Source of the DNA: Novosphingobium sp.
Lineage (GTDB): Bacteria > Pseudomonadota > Alphaproteobacteria > Sphingomonadales > Sphingomonadaceae
Length of the DNA: 64,000 nucleotides
Reading direction: 5' to 3'
Assembly: GCF_025351285.1 (NCBI RefSeq)
Contig: NZ_JANXWG010000150.1
Coordinates: 1-64,000 of the forward strand
Notes under the pieces: generated by a model
Databases searched by the model: none
Told to the model about the DNA's origin: nothing
What the model saw: only the letters and a program-made list of their open reading frames with translations
Program-made: the position numbers and the translations under genes
Shown: one piece after another, positions 47,606 through 56,118 of the stretch
Layout of the letters: every line of letters begins with the position of its first letter
Position numbering within the stretch: the stretch's first letter is position 1

Positions 47606-49600
47606 TTATCCGCCGAACGCCTTCTTCAGGAACGCATTGCTTTCGCTGAGCAGCCGCGTCCGTGCCTGGCCGTCAGCCAGTTGATGATCAAGTCCGGGAA
47701 ATTGCACCAGCGTAACCGACTTGCCCGCGTCCTTGAGCCGATCCGCCATGAAGCGCGATTCCTCGGCGTTGACGTTCTGGTCCTTGTCGCCGTGGAACAG
47801 CAAAACCGGCACCGTGATCCTTGCTGCGTTCTGCGCGGGCGATCCTTCACGCACGTGCGGTCCCTGCCCGATGAAGTCGCTGACCAGCTTGAAACTGGTA
47901 AAGCCTTCTGATTCCTGCCGCAGGTGCTCCAGATCGGTTACCGGCGCCACTGCCACGATTGCCTTGTAAAGCCCCGGATCCAGCACACCGCTCTGCAGCG
48001 CGGCATATCCCCCGTAAGACCAGCCGACGATTGCCAGCTTCTTGGGGTCAGCGATGCCCTGCTTGATCAGCCAGCGCCCGGCATCGTCGACATCGCCGAT
48101 CGCAGTGCGCCATGATTGAAAGCCGTTCTTCTGGTAAAAGTCGGCGCCATAACCCGATGACCCGCGATAATTGGGCTGAAGCACGGCGTAGCCATGGTTC
48201 GCGTAATACTGCACCAGCCAGTCGAAGCCCCACTCATCGCGCGAGGAAGGTCCGCCGTGCGGCATGACGATGGCGGGAAGGTTTCGACCACTGCTGCCCG
48301 GCGGAAGCGTCAGGTAACCGGGTATTTGCGTGCCATCGCCGGCAGCGAAGGTAATCGGCTTCATTGTCCCCATCGCCACGCCGGCAAGTGGCGGGCGAAC
48401 AGGCAGGACTTCGGCGAGTTGCCGGGTGGCCTTGTTGAACAGGTAGAACTTGCCGGGATCGACATCGCTCGACGCCAACAGCAACAGCTTGCTCTCGTCT
48501 GCGCTGGAATCGACGAAGTCGACCGCCGGGTTACCCGGCAGTGCCTTTTGCAGCGCCGCCGAAAGCGCTTTCAACTGCGGATCGAAGAACGCGATAGTGC
48601 GCTTTTCGGTTGCATAGCTTGCACCAACGACGCGCCGATCGCGACCGATCTGGACAAGGCTATCGACGTCCACATCCGGACGCGACAGCACAAGCGTGCG
48701 CGTACCGCTGCCGTTGAGCGCCATGCTGTAAAGCGCCAGCCGCCCATCTATTTGATCGAAGCCATAAGCCAGGTCCTTGGCCGGATCGACCGCATAAGGA
48801 TTGAACCCTGTGGACCTGCCTTGCGCCACTACCCGCACTTCGGACAGCGGCAGCCAATCCCTCGATCCGGCCTTCCGGTAGGAATAGGAAATCAGGTTCG
48901 TCAACCGGTCGGATCCATTGAACCCCTGGCGCCCCATGATCCGCACATCACCCCGGCCATTGGCAATGTATTCGCGAGCATCGCGTTTGGGTCGCTCTAC
49001 AAGGTTGCGCTTGAGCGAGACGACGTCGACATCTTCGACCCCGAGCCCTTCGTCGGACTTGTTGATCAATGTCCCGATATCGGTCTTTGGCTCGAAATCA
49101 CGGTTCATCAGCACATGGCCCGGCGTCCCGCCGGGGACGTTCCAATCGATCACCGATCCGGCGTACTGCAACACATTGAGCGCGCGATCGGTGGCATTGC
49201 GGGTCACCATTACACGGTTGCTGCCATCGGCGTTGAGCGCAAACATCCGGCTGAACCCGACAAGCCGCCCCGTCCCGTCATCGACCGCGCCACGGATCAG
49301 GCACAACAGCCGGTTGTCGGTAGCCCAGCGGCAAAACGACAGTGTTTCAGTTCCACCAGGCTCGACCAGCGCGGCTTTCGCTTCACCGCCGGACGCAATG
49401 TTTGCCACGAGCAAGACTTGCCCACCGCCCGGCCGCGGGCTTATCCACGCCACCTTGCTTCCATCCGGCGACAGCGAAATCTGGCTGACCGCCTCCAGCG
49501 CTCCGAATTTTGCGGCCGAGCCATCGACAGTTTGCGCCGAAGAAGCGGTTGTACAGATCCCAGCCAGCAAAACGGCAGCCAAAGTCATCGAATGCTTCAT
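47606..49600 (-). CDS. S9 family prolyl oligopeptidase-type serine peptidase
   Basis: The 664-residue exported peptidase has a signal peptide (MKHSMTLAAVLLAGICTTAS, then SAQ), an N-terminal beta-propeller (about residues 30-370), and a C-terminal alpha/beta-hydrolase domain. The Ser nucleophile is in VGWSYGGYAALQSG near 525, the Asp in HGDKDQNVNAEES near 602, and the His in FPGLDHQL near 638. It probably trims peptides in the periplasm. GGAGG lies before the ATG at 49600. A decayed paralogue lies just upstream at 49700. Confidence 0.93.
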   Translation of the reverse strand: MKHSMTLAAVLLAGICTTASSAQTVDGSAAKFGALEAVSQISLSPDGSKVAWISPRPGGGQVLLVANIASGGEAKAALVEPGGTETLSFCRWATDNRLLCLIRGAVDDGTGRLVGFSRMFALNADGSNRVMVTRNATDRALNVLQYAGSVIDWNVPGGTPGHVLMNRDFEPKTDIGTLINKSDEGLGVEDVDVVSLKRNLVERPKRDAREYIANGRGDVRIMGRQGFNGSDRLTNLISYSYRKAGSRDWLPLSEVRVVAQGRSTGFNPYAVDPAKDLAYGFDQIDGRLALYSMALNGSGTRTLVLSRPDVDVDSLVQIGRDRRVVGASYATEKRTIAFFDPQLKALSAALQKALPGNPAVDFVDSSADESKLLLLASSDVDPGKFYLFNKATRQLAEVLPVRPPLAGVAMGTMKPITFAAGDGTQIPGYLTLPPGSSGRNLPAIVMPHGGPSSRDEWGFDWLVQYYANHGYAVLQPNYRGSSGYGADFYQKNGFQSWRTAIGDVDDAGRWLIKQGIADPKKLAIVGWSYGGYAALQSGVLDPGLYKAIVAVAPVTDLEHLRQESEGFTSFKLVSDFIGQGPHVREGSPAQNAARITVPVLLFHGDKDQNVNAEESRFMADRLKDAGKSVTLVQFPGLDHQLADGQARTRLLSESNAFLKKAFGG

Positions 49601-49699
49601 CAAACCCTCCCCGAACACTCGCATCCTGACGAAATCGACGGCGAGTTCAAGCACTTCCAAACAATCTCGCCATATCGGATGGATTGATTCGACTTTTGG

Positions 49700-50095
49700 T
49701 CACAAGCCCTGCGTCTTGCGTGACTGGTCGACACTCACGTTCTGGTCGGTGCTTCCCTGGCACAGCAGCACTGGAACCGTGATCCTTGACGCGTTGCGTG
49801 CAGACGAGCCTTCGCTGACATGCGGCGCGTTGCCGATCTGGCGATCGACCAAGGGAAAGCTCGAATAATCGCGGTATTCGGCCACTTAGCTGGCGCCAAC
49901 CACGCGCTGCTTGCGTCCGATCCGCACCAGGTCATCGACGTCGACATCGGGCCACGGCAGCGCGATGATCGCAACGTGCTTGCCATCGCGTGAAAGGCTC
50001 ATATCGAGCACCGCTTCGCACGCCCCGAACCTCTCAGCCTGCGAGCGCGTGCCTTACGCCGACGCCGACCCGGCCGAACACCCGACTGCCGCCAT
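49700..50095 (-). pseudogene. Decayed S9 peptidase remnant
   Basis: Minus-strand readings match separate pieces of the neighbouring S9 peptidase in order. There is a signal-peptide-like start (MAAVGCSAGSASA, then a stop), AERFGACEAVLDMSLSRDGK (like the first propeller blade), and WPDVDVDDLVRIGRKQRVVG (like the PDVDVDSLVQIGRDRRVVGA stretch). After a TAA comes APHVSEGSSARNASRITVPV, leading to LLCQGSTDQNVS (like the catalytic-Asp region). The middle and the catalytic Ser region are missing. It is a tandem duplicate reduced by deletions and stops. Confidence 0.82.
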
Positions 50096-50140
50096 CAAGC
50101 TCGTATCATGACCAGCCCCCCCCATCGGATCGGTGCAAGT

Positions 50141-51280
50141 CTAACGAGCGCCTTTGTATTCGCGAACAAAATCCACCGCGAACCCGGCCATCCGGTCTTC
50201 CGCAATCGCCGCCCGCATCGCCGCCATCAGCGTCTGATAAAACGACAGGTTGTGCTCGGTCAGCAGCATCGCCCCCAGCATCTCGCCCGCCTTCGTCAGG
50301 TGGTGCAGATAGGCCCGGCTATACGTCCCGCACACCGCACACCCGCACTTCGCATCGAGCGGCGCCTGATCCTCCGCATGCCGCGCGTTGCGCATGTTGA
50401 CCGCGCCGCCCCAGGTGAACGCCTGCCCGTTCCGCCCCGACCGCGTGGGCAGCACGCAATCGAACATATCGACCCCGCGCAGCACCGCGCCGACGAGGTC
50501 ATCGGGCTTGCCCACCCCCATCAGGTAGCGGGGCCGATCATCGGGCAACTGCCCCGGCGCATAGTCGAGGACGCCGAACATCGCCTCTTGCCCCTCGCCC
50601 ACCGCCAGGCCGCCGATCGCATAGCCATCGAAGCCGATCTCGCGCAGCGCCCCCGCACTCTCGCCCCGCAATCCTTCATCGAGCGCGCCCTGCTGAATGC
50701 CGAACAGCGCGGCGTCTTCCGCATGTTGCCCGCCCGCATCGAACGCGTCCCTGCTCCGGCGCGCCCACCGCATGCTCATCGCCATCGACCTGGCGATCTC
50801 GTCCCTCGGCCGATCGGCGCGCGGGCATTCGTCGAACGCCATCACGATGTCTGAGCCCAGCAACCGCTGGATCTCCATCGACCGCTCGGGGCTGAGCATG
50901 TGCCGCGAGCCATCGAGGTGGCTGGCGAACGTCACCCCCTCCTCGGTAATCTTGCGAAGGCTCGACAGGCTCATCACCTGGTAGCCGCCGCTATCGGTCA
51001 GGATCGGGCGCGACCAGTTCATGAACCGGTGCAAACCCCCCAACCGCGCCACCCGCTCCGCGCCGGGGCGGAGCATCAGGTGGTAGGTATTGCCGAGCAG
51101 GATATCCGCCCCCGTCTCGCGCACGGTTTCCGGCTTCATCGCCTTGACCGTCGCCGCGGTGCCGACCGGCATGAACGCAGGCGTCCGGATGCTCCCGCGC
51201 TTCATCGCGATCACCCCGGTGCGAGCCTTGCCCGAACGCGCGTGGACCGTAAAAGCGAAGCGGGGCGGCATTGTCGTCAT
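50141..51280 (-). CDS. tgt: Queuine tRNA-ribosyltransferase
   Basis: The 379-residue enzyme exchanges guanine 34 of GUN-anticodon tRNAs for preQ1 in queuosine synthesis. It starts [20 protein letters not shown]. The substrate loop [20 protein letters not shown] is near residue 92, the catalytic Asp lies in [20 protein letters not shown] near 270, and the zinc site [17 protein letters not shown] follows. The start at 51280 was preferred to 51316 because the extra residues are low-complexity. queA lies about 7 kb away on the same strand, separated by other genes. Confidence 0.97.
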   Translation of the reverse strand: MTTMPPRFAFTVHARSGKARTGVIAMKRGSIRTPAFMPVGTAATVKAMKPETVRETGADILLGNTYHLMLRPGAERVARLGGLHRFMNWSRPILTDSGGYQVMSLSSLRKITEEGVTFASHLDGSRHMLSPERSMEIQRLLGSDIVMAFDECPRADRPRDEIARSMAMSMRWARRSRDAFDAGGQHAEDAALFGIQQGALDEGLRGESAGALREIGFDGYAIGGLAVGEGQEAMFGVLDYAPGQLPDDRPRYLMGVGKPDDLVGAVLRGVDMFDCVLPTRSGRNGQAFTWGGAVNMRNARHAEDQAPLDAKCGCAVCGTYSRAYLHHLTKAGEMLGAMLLTEHNLSFYQTLMAAMRAAIAEDRMAGFAVDFVREYKGAR

Positions 51281-51534
51281 CCCGCCGCCCCTAGCCTTTG
51301 CCCGCCCTTCCGCCAAGCGAGAGGTTCATTTCGCCCGAATCACGCCTTTTCAACACCTTGCGCCGCCAAACATCGCGAACATCACACTTATTGCTATATA
51401 TGATCTTCGAAGCGTCCCAACCCGAGTTGCAGCAGACCGACGCGCAGCATGACAGCGCATCACCTTGTAGGAAAATGCTTTTTGCTTGGAGGCGGTAGTT
51501 TGATGCGTGCCAGCCGAACTCAGGAAATGAGAAC

Positions 51535-53604
51535 CTATTCAGCCTCCAGACCAAACATTGGTGAGTTCAAAATTGGCTTGCGATCAGAGGGTGTGCCGAT
51601 GGAATTCCAAAGGGTCATTGAATCTCGATTTGCTTTGATCCAACGCCTTACTGAGTCAGTGATCTTCTGTAGGTCCGCCTTGGTCGGCTGCCGAATGTGA
51701 AGACCTAAAATGTGATCGTGATTTAGTTTGCCATAGCTGGTGCCTCCGGACTCGGTCCAAAGCTGTATACGACAATCTTCTGAACGGAGTGCAGCAAGTA
51801 GAAACTCCTGCGTTATCCCTCGCTCGTTGCCCTTTTTTACACGAACGATGGCCACACCGTCCGGCGTGCCAACGATATCTTTCGCCGCATCGATCACGAT
51901 ACCCACATTCCGACGCTCGGGCCGGACCAAGCCGACAACAATATCCCCATCATGTATTTTGAAAACGCGACGCTGCTTCGCGTCGATGATTTCCCACGCT
52001 TGCATCGCCTCTTGCGGCACCACAGTGCCCTCCAACGCGCGAATGCTCGTGCCTTCGACAAGTCGCCATTCCTTGCCCAAATTCGGCAATGATTGCAGGT
52101 CAATGTAGGTTGACACGACGTCCGCAACATCAGCCAACCGGAAGTGATCAACTGACAAAATTGCCGCACGACGGGCGACCGCCTTTTTGGTCAAACGGCG
52201 CGGCTTCATATCCAAGTTTGGATGATTGCGAATATCACTTATGCGCGATCCGCTCCAACCCGGGATTGCCTTTTTTGACGAGCTTCCAGATTTCGATTTA
52301 AGATTTAAATTCAACAGATCACGAAACTGACTGTGGCGCTCTCTGAGCCCTAGGAAGTCAGAATCGATAATCGGTTCGTTTTCCGCATCCCTTATCACGT
52401 CACCAGTCTTGGGATCACGCTTCGGCTCAATCGAAAACCCTTTCCCCATTTTGAACCCGACTTTGCGAATCAATTCTGCATGGATAGGATAATCGAATTC
52501 AATTGCATGCGTGATATCTTTCACCGAAAGCTTTTGCGCTATGAGAATATTTGCCCTCAAGTCTGCATCAGCGCGATTAAATATACGGCGGGGAAGTTCA
52601 ACAAGGGCTAATATTTTCAAATTTGATATTATCCACTCTCTAACATAGCCGTAAAGAGACGTGCAGAGATAACCTTCGGGCAAAATAATTGCCATCCTAC
52701 CATTGTCGTCGAGAAGCTTGAAGCATTTTTCAATAAAGAGTATTCCAAGTTCCTGGCTCGATGCAATATTCTTTGTTTTTTTCCACATACCGGCGCTATT
52801 GACCTCCCAAATGTGACCTAAGTCATACTTGGAGAGCACGCTAGACCGCTTCTCAAGGCTCTTTTCACCAAAAGGCGGGTTAAACAAAGCTACCCCAATC
52901 TGCCTCTCCCAGCGATCGAATTGCTCAATCGAATCTTCGTTAACAAAATTACTCTGGCCGTCTTTATGAAGTATCATATTGACTATTGCTAAATCGAAAG
53001 CCATTTTGTCCGCATCGGCACCATAGAGGCGATTAGCAATATCATCGTCGCCTGCCGCTTGCCTTACCGCCATCGCGGCTGATAAAAAATCTGCTGTCCC
53101 CATTGCTGGATCGGCGACGGTATCATTTGGCCCGATGGCGACCATATCAACAATCGCGTCGATGAGAGGCAGAGAAGTAAAGTATTGATCTAAGCTCTTT
53201 TTGAACACGGCCGGAACAAATGACATAAATACTTGTTGCATCACATCGCTGCTTGCAGCGGTAAATTCAATACCCTGTATTAATTCAACAGCTTCACGCA
53301 TTGCGGTTTCTGGCAGTGCGGGCGCACCGCCATTAATTTCAAAAAGCGTCTTTGCTTTTTGGTAACGCTTCGCAGCAACGAGATAGCAGTCAGTCACTCG
53401 CTTCATAAAATCTGGATCACATCCGGGCAGTACCTGCAGCGCCAATTCGTGAGGACTTAATTTAGCAGCGCGCTCATCGCAATATCTTGCTAATATTAAT
53501 TTTACAGTTTCCTTATAGCGCGTTGCTTCGTCATTTATTTTATGAGACCTAAAGATATTTGCGAGGTTGTATAGGACGCCCATCAAATTTTTAGTTGGTC
53601 GCAA
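51535..53604 (-). CDS. N-6 adenine DNA methyltransferase part of a split restriction-modification gene
   Basis: The readable 689-residue portion has a type I (HsdM-like) methyltransferase core: SAM site VADPAMGTADFLSAAMAV near residue 164 and catalytic VALFNPPFGEKSLEKRS (NPPF) near 240. A C-terminal HsdS-like target-recognition region reads QLWTESGGTSYGKLNHDHIL and then GLHIRQPTKADLQKI. The first listed codon is a TTG, but the frame is open upstream to the frameshift near 53692. With one extra base in the A6 tract it would join the HSDR_N piece at 53661-54227 into one protein of about 897 residues. It is AT-rich against its neighbours, suggesting acquisition. No helicase or translocase domain is present. 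Confidence 0.82.
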   Translation of the reverse strand: MRPTKNLMGVLYNLANIFRSHKINDEATRYKETVKLILARYCDERAAKLSPHELALQVLPGCDPDFMKRVTDCYLVAAKRYQKAKTLFEINGGAPALPETAMREAVELIQGIEFTAASSDVMQQVFMSFVPAVFKKSLDQYFTSLPLIDAIVDMVAIGPNDTVADPAMGTADFLSAAMAVRQAAGDDDIANRLYGADADKMAFDLAIVNMILHKDGQSNFVNEDSIEQFDRWERQIGVALFNPPFGEKSLEKRSSVLSKYDLGHIWEVNSAGMWKKTKNIASSQELGILFIEKCFKLLDDNGRMAIILPEGYLCTSLYGYVREWIISNLKILALVELPRRIFNRADADLRANILIAQKLSVKDITHAIEFDYPIHAELIRKVGFKMGKGFSIEPKRDPKTGDVIRDAENEPIIDSDFLGLRERHSQFRDLLNLNLKSKSGSSSKKAIPGWSGSRISDIRNHPNLDMKPRRLTKKAVARRAAILSVDHFRLADVADVVSTYIDLQSLPNLGKEWRLVEGTSIRALEGTVVPQEAMQAWEIIDAKQRRVFKIHDGDIVVGLVRPERRNVGIVIDAAKDIVGTPDGVAIVRVKKGNERGITQEFLLAALRSEDCRIQLWTESGGTSYGKLNHDHILGLHIRQPTKADLQKITDSVRRWIKANRDSMTLWNSIGTPSDRKPILNSPMFGLEAE

Positions 53605-53660
53605 ATCCGTCAGCGTTATTGGTTTCGATGCGTAAGCAATTCCAAAACGTGGAAGATTGG

Positions 53661-54227
53661 CTATATTGTCTTGATCAATCTGAATCTGTGATTTTTTCCG
53701 GTCTCTACAAGCGATTTAATGAGAAGTATCTGATTTATATCGTCCCAGTATATTCCAAGCGCATCCGTTGCTGGAAGAAGCCTTAAAGCAGGTTCAAGTT
53801 GATGGTCAATAGCAGATTTTTTCGACTTAGAATCACGCTTTACCTCAGCAACGGCGATGGCATGCTTCAGTCTATCAGACATGCTCAGCGATTTTAAATC
53901 ATGCGCGTTCTGGCTATAAACAACCACGTCTGCTCGGACGCTATTTCGTCCGTTCGCTCCGATGTTTTTCAGCACGATCGTTTCAACTGCGATGTTAGCT
54001 GGTGGGTAGTGACGATCTATCAACAGATGGATCAAATCGATGCGACGAGCTTCTTCGCTCGCATTGAGCCCATCGGCCGCCAGAGCAAATGCCGTTAAGG
54101 GGCCCCTGACAGGACAGGTCAGAAGCTTGGGTGTGACGGATATTGGGAGCGCGGTAGATGGCGTGAAAACTTTGGTTTTGTTCACGTTTTTAAGGCCCTT
54201 CGGGATCAATTCCCGGATGTGTTGCAT
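53661..54227 (-). CDS. HsdR N-terminal nuclease-domain part of a split restriction-modification gene
   Basis: The 188-residue product has a PD-(D/E)XK nuclease core of the HSDR_N type: Asp100 in SVRADVVVYSQ and Glu128-x-Lys130 in AVAEVKRDSKSKKSAIDHQL, with a glutamine-rich follow-up as in type I restriction subunits. It runs MQHIRELIPKGLKNVNKTKV up to LLIKSLVETGKNHRF, then hits TAG 13 codons past the A6 tract. The upstream half likely cuts DNA; the downstream part (51535-53604) methylates it. The split is caused by one missing base in A6 (53692-53697 on the + strand as T6). Confidence 0.78.
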   Translation of the reverse strand: MQHIRELIPKGLKNVNKTKVFTPSTALPISVTPKLLTCPVRGPLTAFALAADGLNASEEARRIDLIHLLIDRHYPPANIAVETIVLKNIGANGRNSVRADVVVYSQNAHDLKSLSMSDRLKHAIAVAEVKRDSKSKKSAIDHQLEPALRLLPATDALGIYWDDINQILLIKSLVETGKNHRFRLIKTI

Positions 54228-54282
54228 TTCCCAGACCGACCATCAAGTACCGTCAAGGATCTCATCGACAGATTGGAGCCCC

Positions 54283-55053
54283 TTAACTCCGCAACCGATA
54301 CCCCGTCCTGAAAATCACCGCGATCACCCCCGCGCAGACCGCCACGAACCCCAGCGTCAGCGCGGCGGAGATGCGGATGTCGACGTCGGAGTGGCCGTAG
54401 AAGGTCCAGCGCAAGCCGTTGACGAGGTAGACCACCGGGTTGGCCATCGCCACGCTGCGCCACGGCTGCGCCAGCATCGACAGGCTGTAGAATGTGCCGC
54501 CCAGGAAGGTCAGCGGGGTCAGCACCAGCATCGGCACGACTTGCAGCTTCTCGAACCCGTCGGCCCAGCAGCCGAGGATGAAGCCGAGCATCGAGAACGC
54601 CACCGCGATCAGCACCACGTAGCCCACCGCGAGAAACGGGTGGACCACGTGGAACGGCACGAAGATCCGCGCGGTGATGAATATGATCGTGGCGAGGATG
54701 ATCGACTTGGTCGCCGCCGCGCCGATGTAGCCGATCATCGTTTCGGCCACCCCCGCCGGCGCCGAGAGCAGTTCGTAGATCGCGCCGGTGAAGCGCGGCA
54801 TGTAGATGCCGAAGCTGGCGTTGCCGGTGCTTTCGTTCAGCACCGTCATCAGCAGCAGGCCGGGCACGATGAACGCGCCGTATGGCACATCGCCCTGCAT
54901 CCGGATCTGCCCGCCGATCGCCGATCCGAACACCACGAAATAGAGCGAGGTGGTCAGCACCGGCGAAAGGATTGACTCGAACAGCGTGCGCCAGGTCCGC
55001 GCCAGTTCCCACTGGTAGATCGTCCATGTGCCGCGCCAGTTGAAGCCGCTCAT
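54283..55053 (-). CDS. ABC-2 type transporter permease
   Basis: The 256-residue inner-membrane permease has six hydrophobic segments and the ABC-2 signature region [20 protein letters not shown] followed by [13 protein letters not shown], as in YadH/NodJ-type exporters. It starts [20 protein letters not shown]. The ATG at 55053 overlaps the stop of the ATPase gene by four bases (ATGA). It probably exports a lipid, polysaccharide or drug with the neighbouring ATPase; the substrate is unknown. Confidence 0.88.
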   Translation of the reverse strand: MSGFNWRGTWTIYQWELARTWRTLFESILSPVLTTSLYFVVFGSAIGGQIRMQGDVPYGAFIVPGLLLMTVLNESTGNASFGIYMPRFTGAIYELLSAPAGVAETMIGYIGAAATKSIILATIIFITARIFVPFHVVHPFLAVGYVVLIAVAFSMLGFILGCWADGFEKLQVVPMLVLTPLTFLGGTFYSLSMLAQPWRSVAMANPVVYLVNGLRWTFYGHSDVDIRISAALTLGFVAVCAGVIAVIFRTGYRLRS

Positions 55054-55982
55054 GCCGCCGCTCCGTCGATCAGGCGGACGAAGATGTCCTCGAGGCTCGA
55101 TTGCTTCACGTCGATGGTGGTGAAGCCCACGTTCTGGTGCGTCAGCAGTTGCACCAGCCTTGCAAGTCCGGTGTGGCGGTCTTCCAGGCTCTCTGCGTGG
55201 TAGCACAGCGTACTTCCGCCGTTCAGCAGATCGAGGTGGAAGCCCGCCAGCGCGGGCGGCACTTCGGCCATCGGCTGCGCCAGGCCGATATGCGCCTCCA
55301 TCCGGCCGAGCCGGTCGATCAGCGCGGTCTTGTTCTCGACCAGCTTGAGCCGGCCCTTGTCGATGATGCCGATGCGGTCGGCCATTTCCTCGGCCTCTTC
55401 GATGTAATGCGTGGTCAGAATCACGGTGACGCCGGAGTCGCGCAGGCGCCCGATCTGGTCCCACATGTCGCGGCGCAGTTCGACGTCGACCCCGGCGGTG
55501 GGTTCATCGAGGAACAACAGATCGGGATCGTGCGCCAGCGCCTTGGCGATCAGCACGCGGCGCTTCATGCCCCCCGACAGCGCGTTGATGCGACTGTCGC
55601 GCTTGTCCCACAGGCTGAGCGAGCGGAGCACTTCCTCGATCCGCGCGGGATCGGGCGCGCGGCCGAACAGCCCGCGCGAATATTCCACCGCCTTGCCGAC
55701 ATAGGCGAACATGTCGGTGGCCAGTTCCTGCGGCACCAAGCCGATGCGGGCGCGGGCCGCGCGCCAGTCGGTTGCCAAGTCACACCCGAACGCGCGGATC
55801 GTGCCGCTGGTGGGCTTCACCAGCCCGCACACCGCGCCGATCAGCGTGGTTTTGCCCGCGCCGTTGGGTCCGAGCAGCGCGAAGATCTCGCCCTTCTGGA
55901 TGGTGAGGTCCACGTCGGCGAGTGCCACTTGGCCGCTGGCATATGTCTTGCCAAGGCCGGTAATTTCCAGGATCGGTTGCAT
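55050..55982 (-). CDS. ABC transporter ATP-binding protein
   Basis: The 310-residue ATPase starts [20 protein letters not shown]. It has Walker [20 protein letters not shown] near residue 37, the Q-loop in [13 protein letters not shown], the ABC signature [20 protein letters not shown], Walker [21 protein letters not shown] and the H-loop [12 protein letters not shown]-terminal extension of about 70 residues is typical of ABC-2 (YadG/NodI-like) systems. AAGG is eight bases before the ATG. It pairs with the permease downstream. Confidence 0.93.
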   Translation of the reverse strand: MQPILEITGLGKTYASGQVALADVDLTIQKGEIFALLGPNGAGKTTLIGAVCGLVKPTSGTIRAFGCDLATDWRAARARIGLVPQELATDMFAYVGKAVEYSRGLFGRAPDPARIEEVLRSLSLWDKRDSRINALSGGMKRRVLIAKALAHDPDLLFLDEPTAGVDVELRRDMWDQIGRLRDSGVTVILTTHYIEEAEEMADRIGIIDKGRLKLVENKTALIDRLGRMEAHIGLAQPMAEVPPALAGFHLDLLNGGSTLCYHAESLEDRHTGLARLVQLLTHQNVGFTTIDVKQSSLEDIFVRLIDGAAA

Positions 55983-56118
55983 CGGGCAACCTTGCACGAT
56001 CAGCACGGTCCTGCCCACCCCTTGCAGATCCAAAAGCGCGTTGGCACCGCTTTGGCGTGTGGGGCGTTGACCTGCCGACGCCATCGGTCCAGCCTGCGAG
56101 CAGCCCGGCCCCAACAGG

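Noticed and set aside
51281..51534. preQ1 riboswitch or small gene upstream of tgt
   Set aside because: No preQ1-like C-rich pseudoknot; the short open frames here show no coding features.
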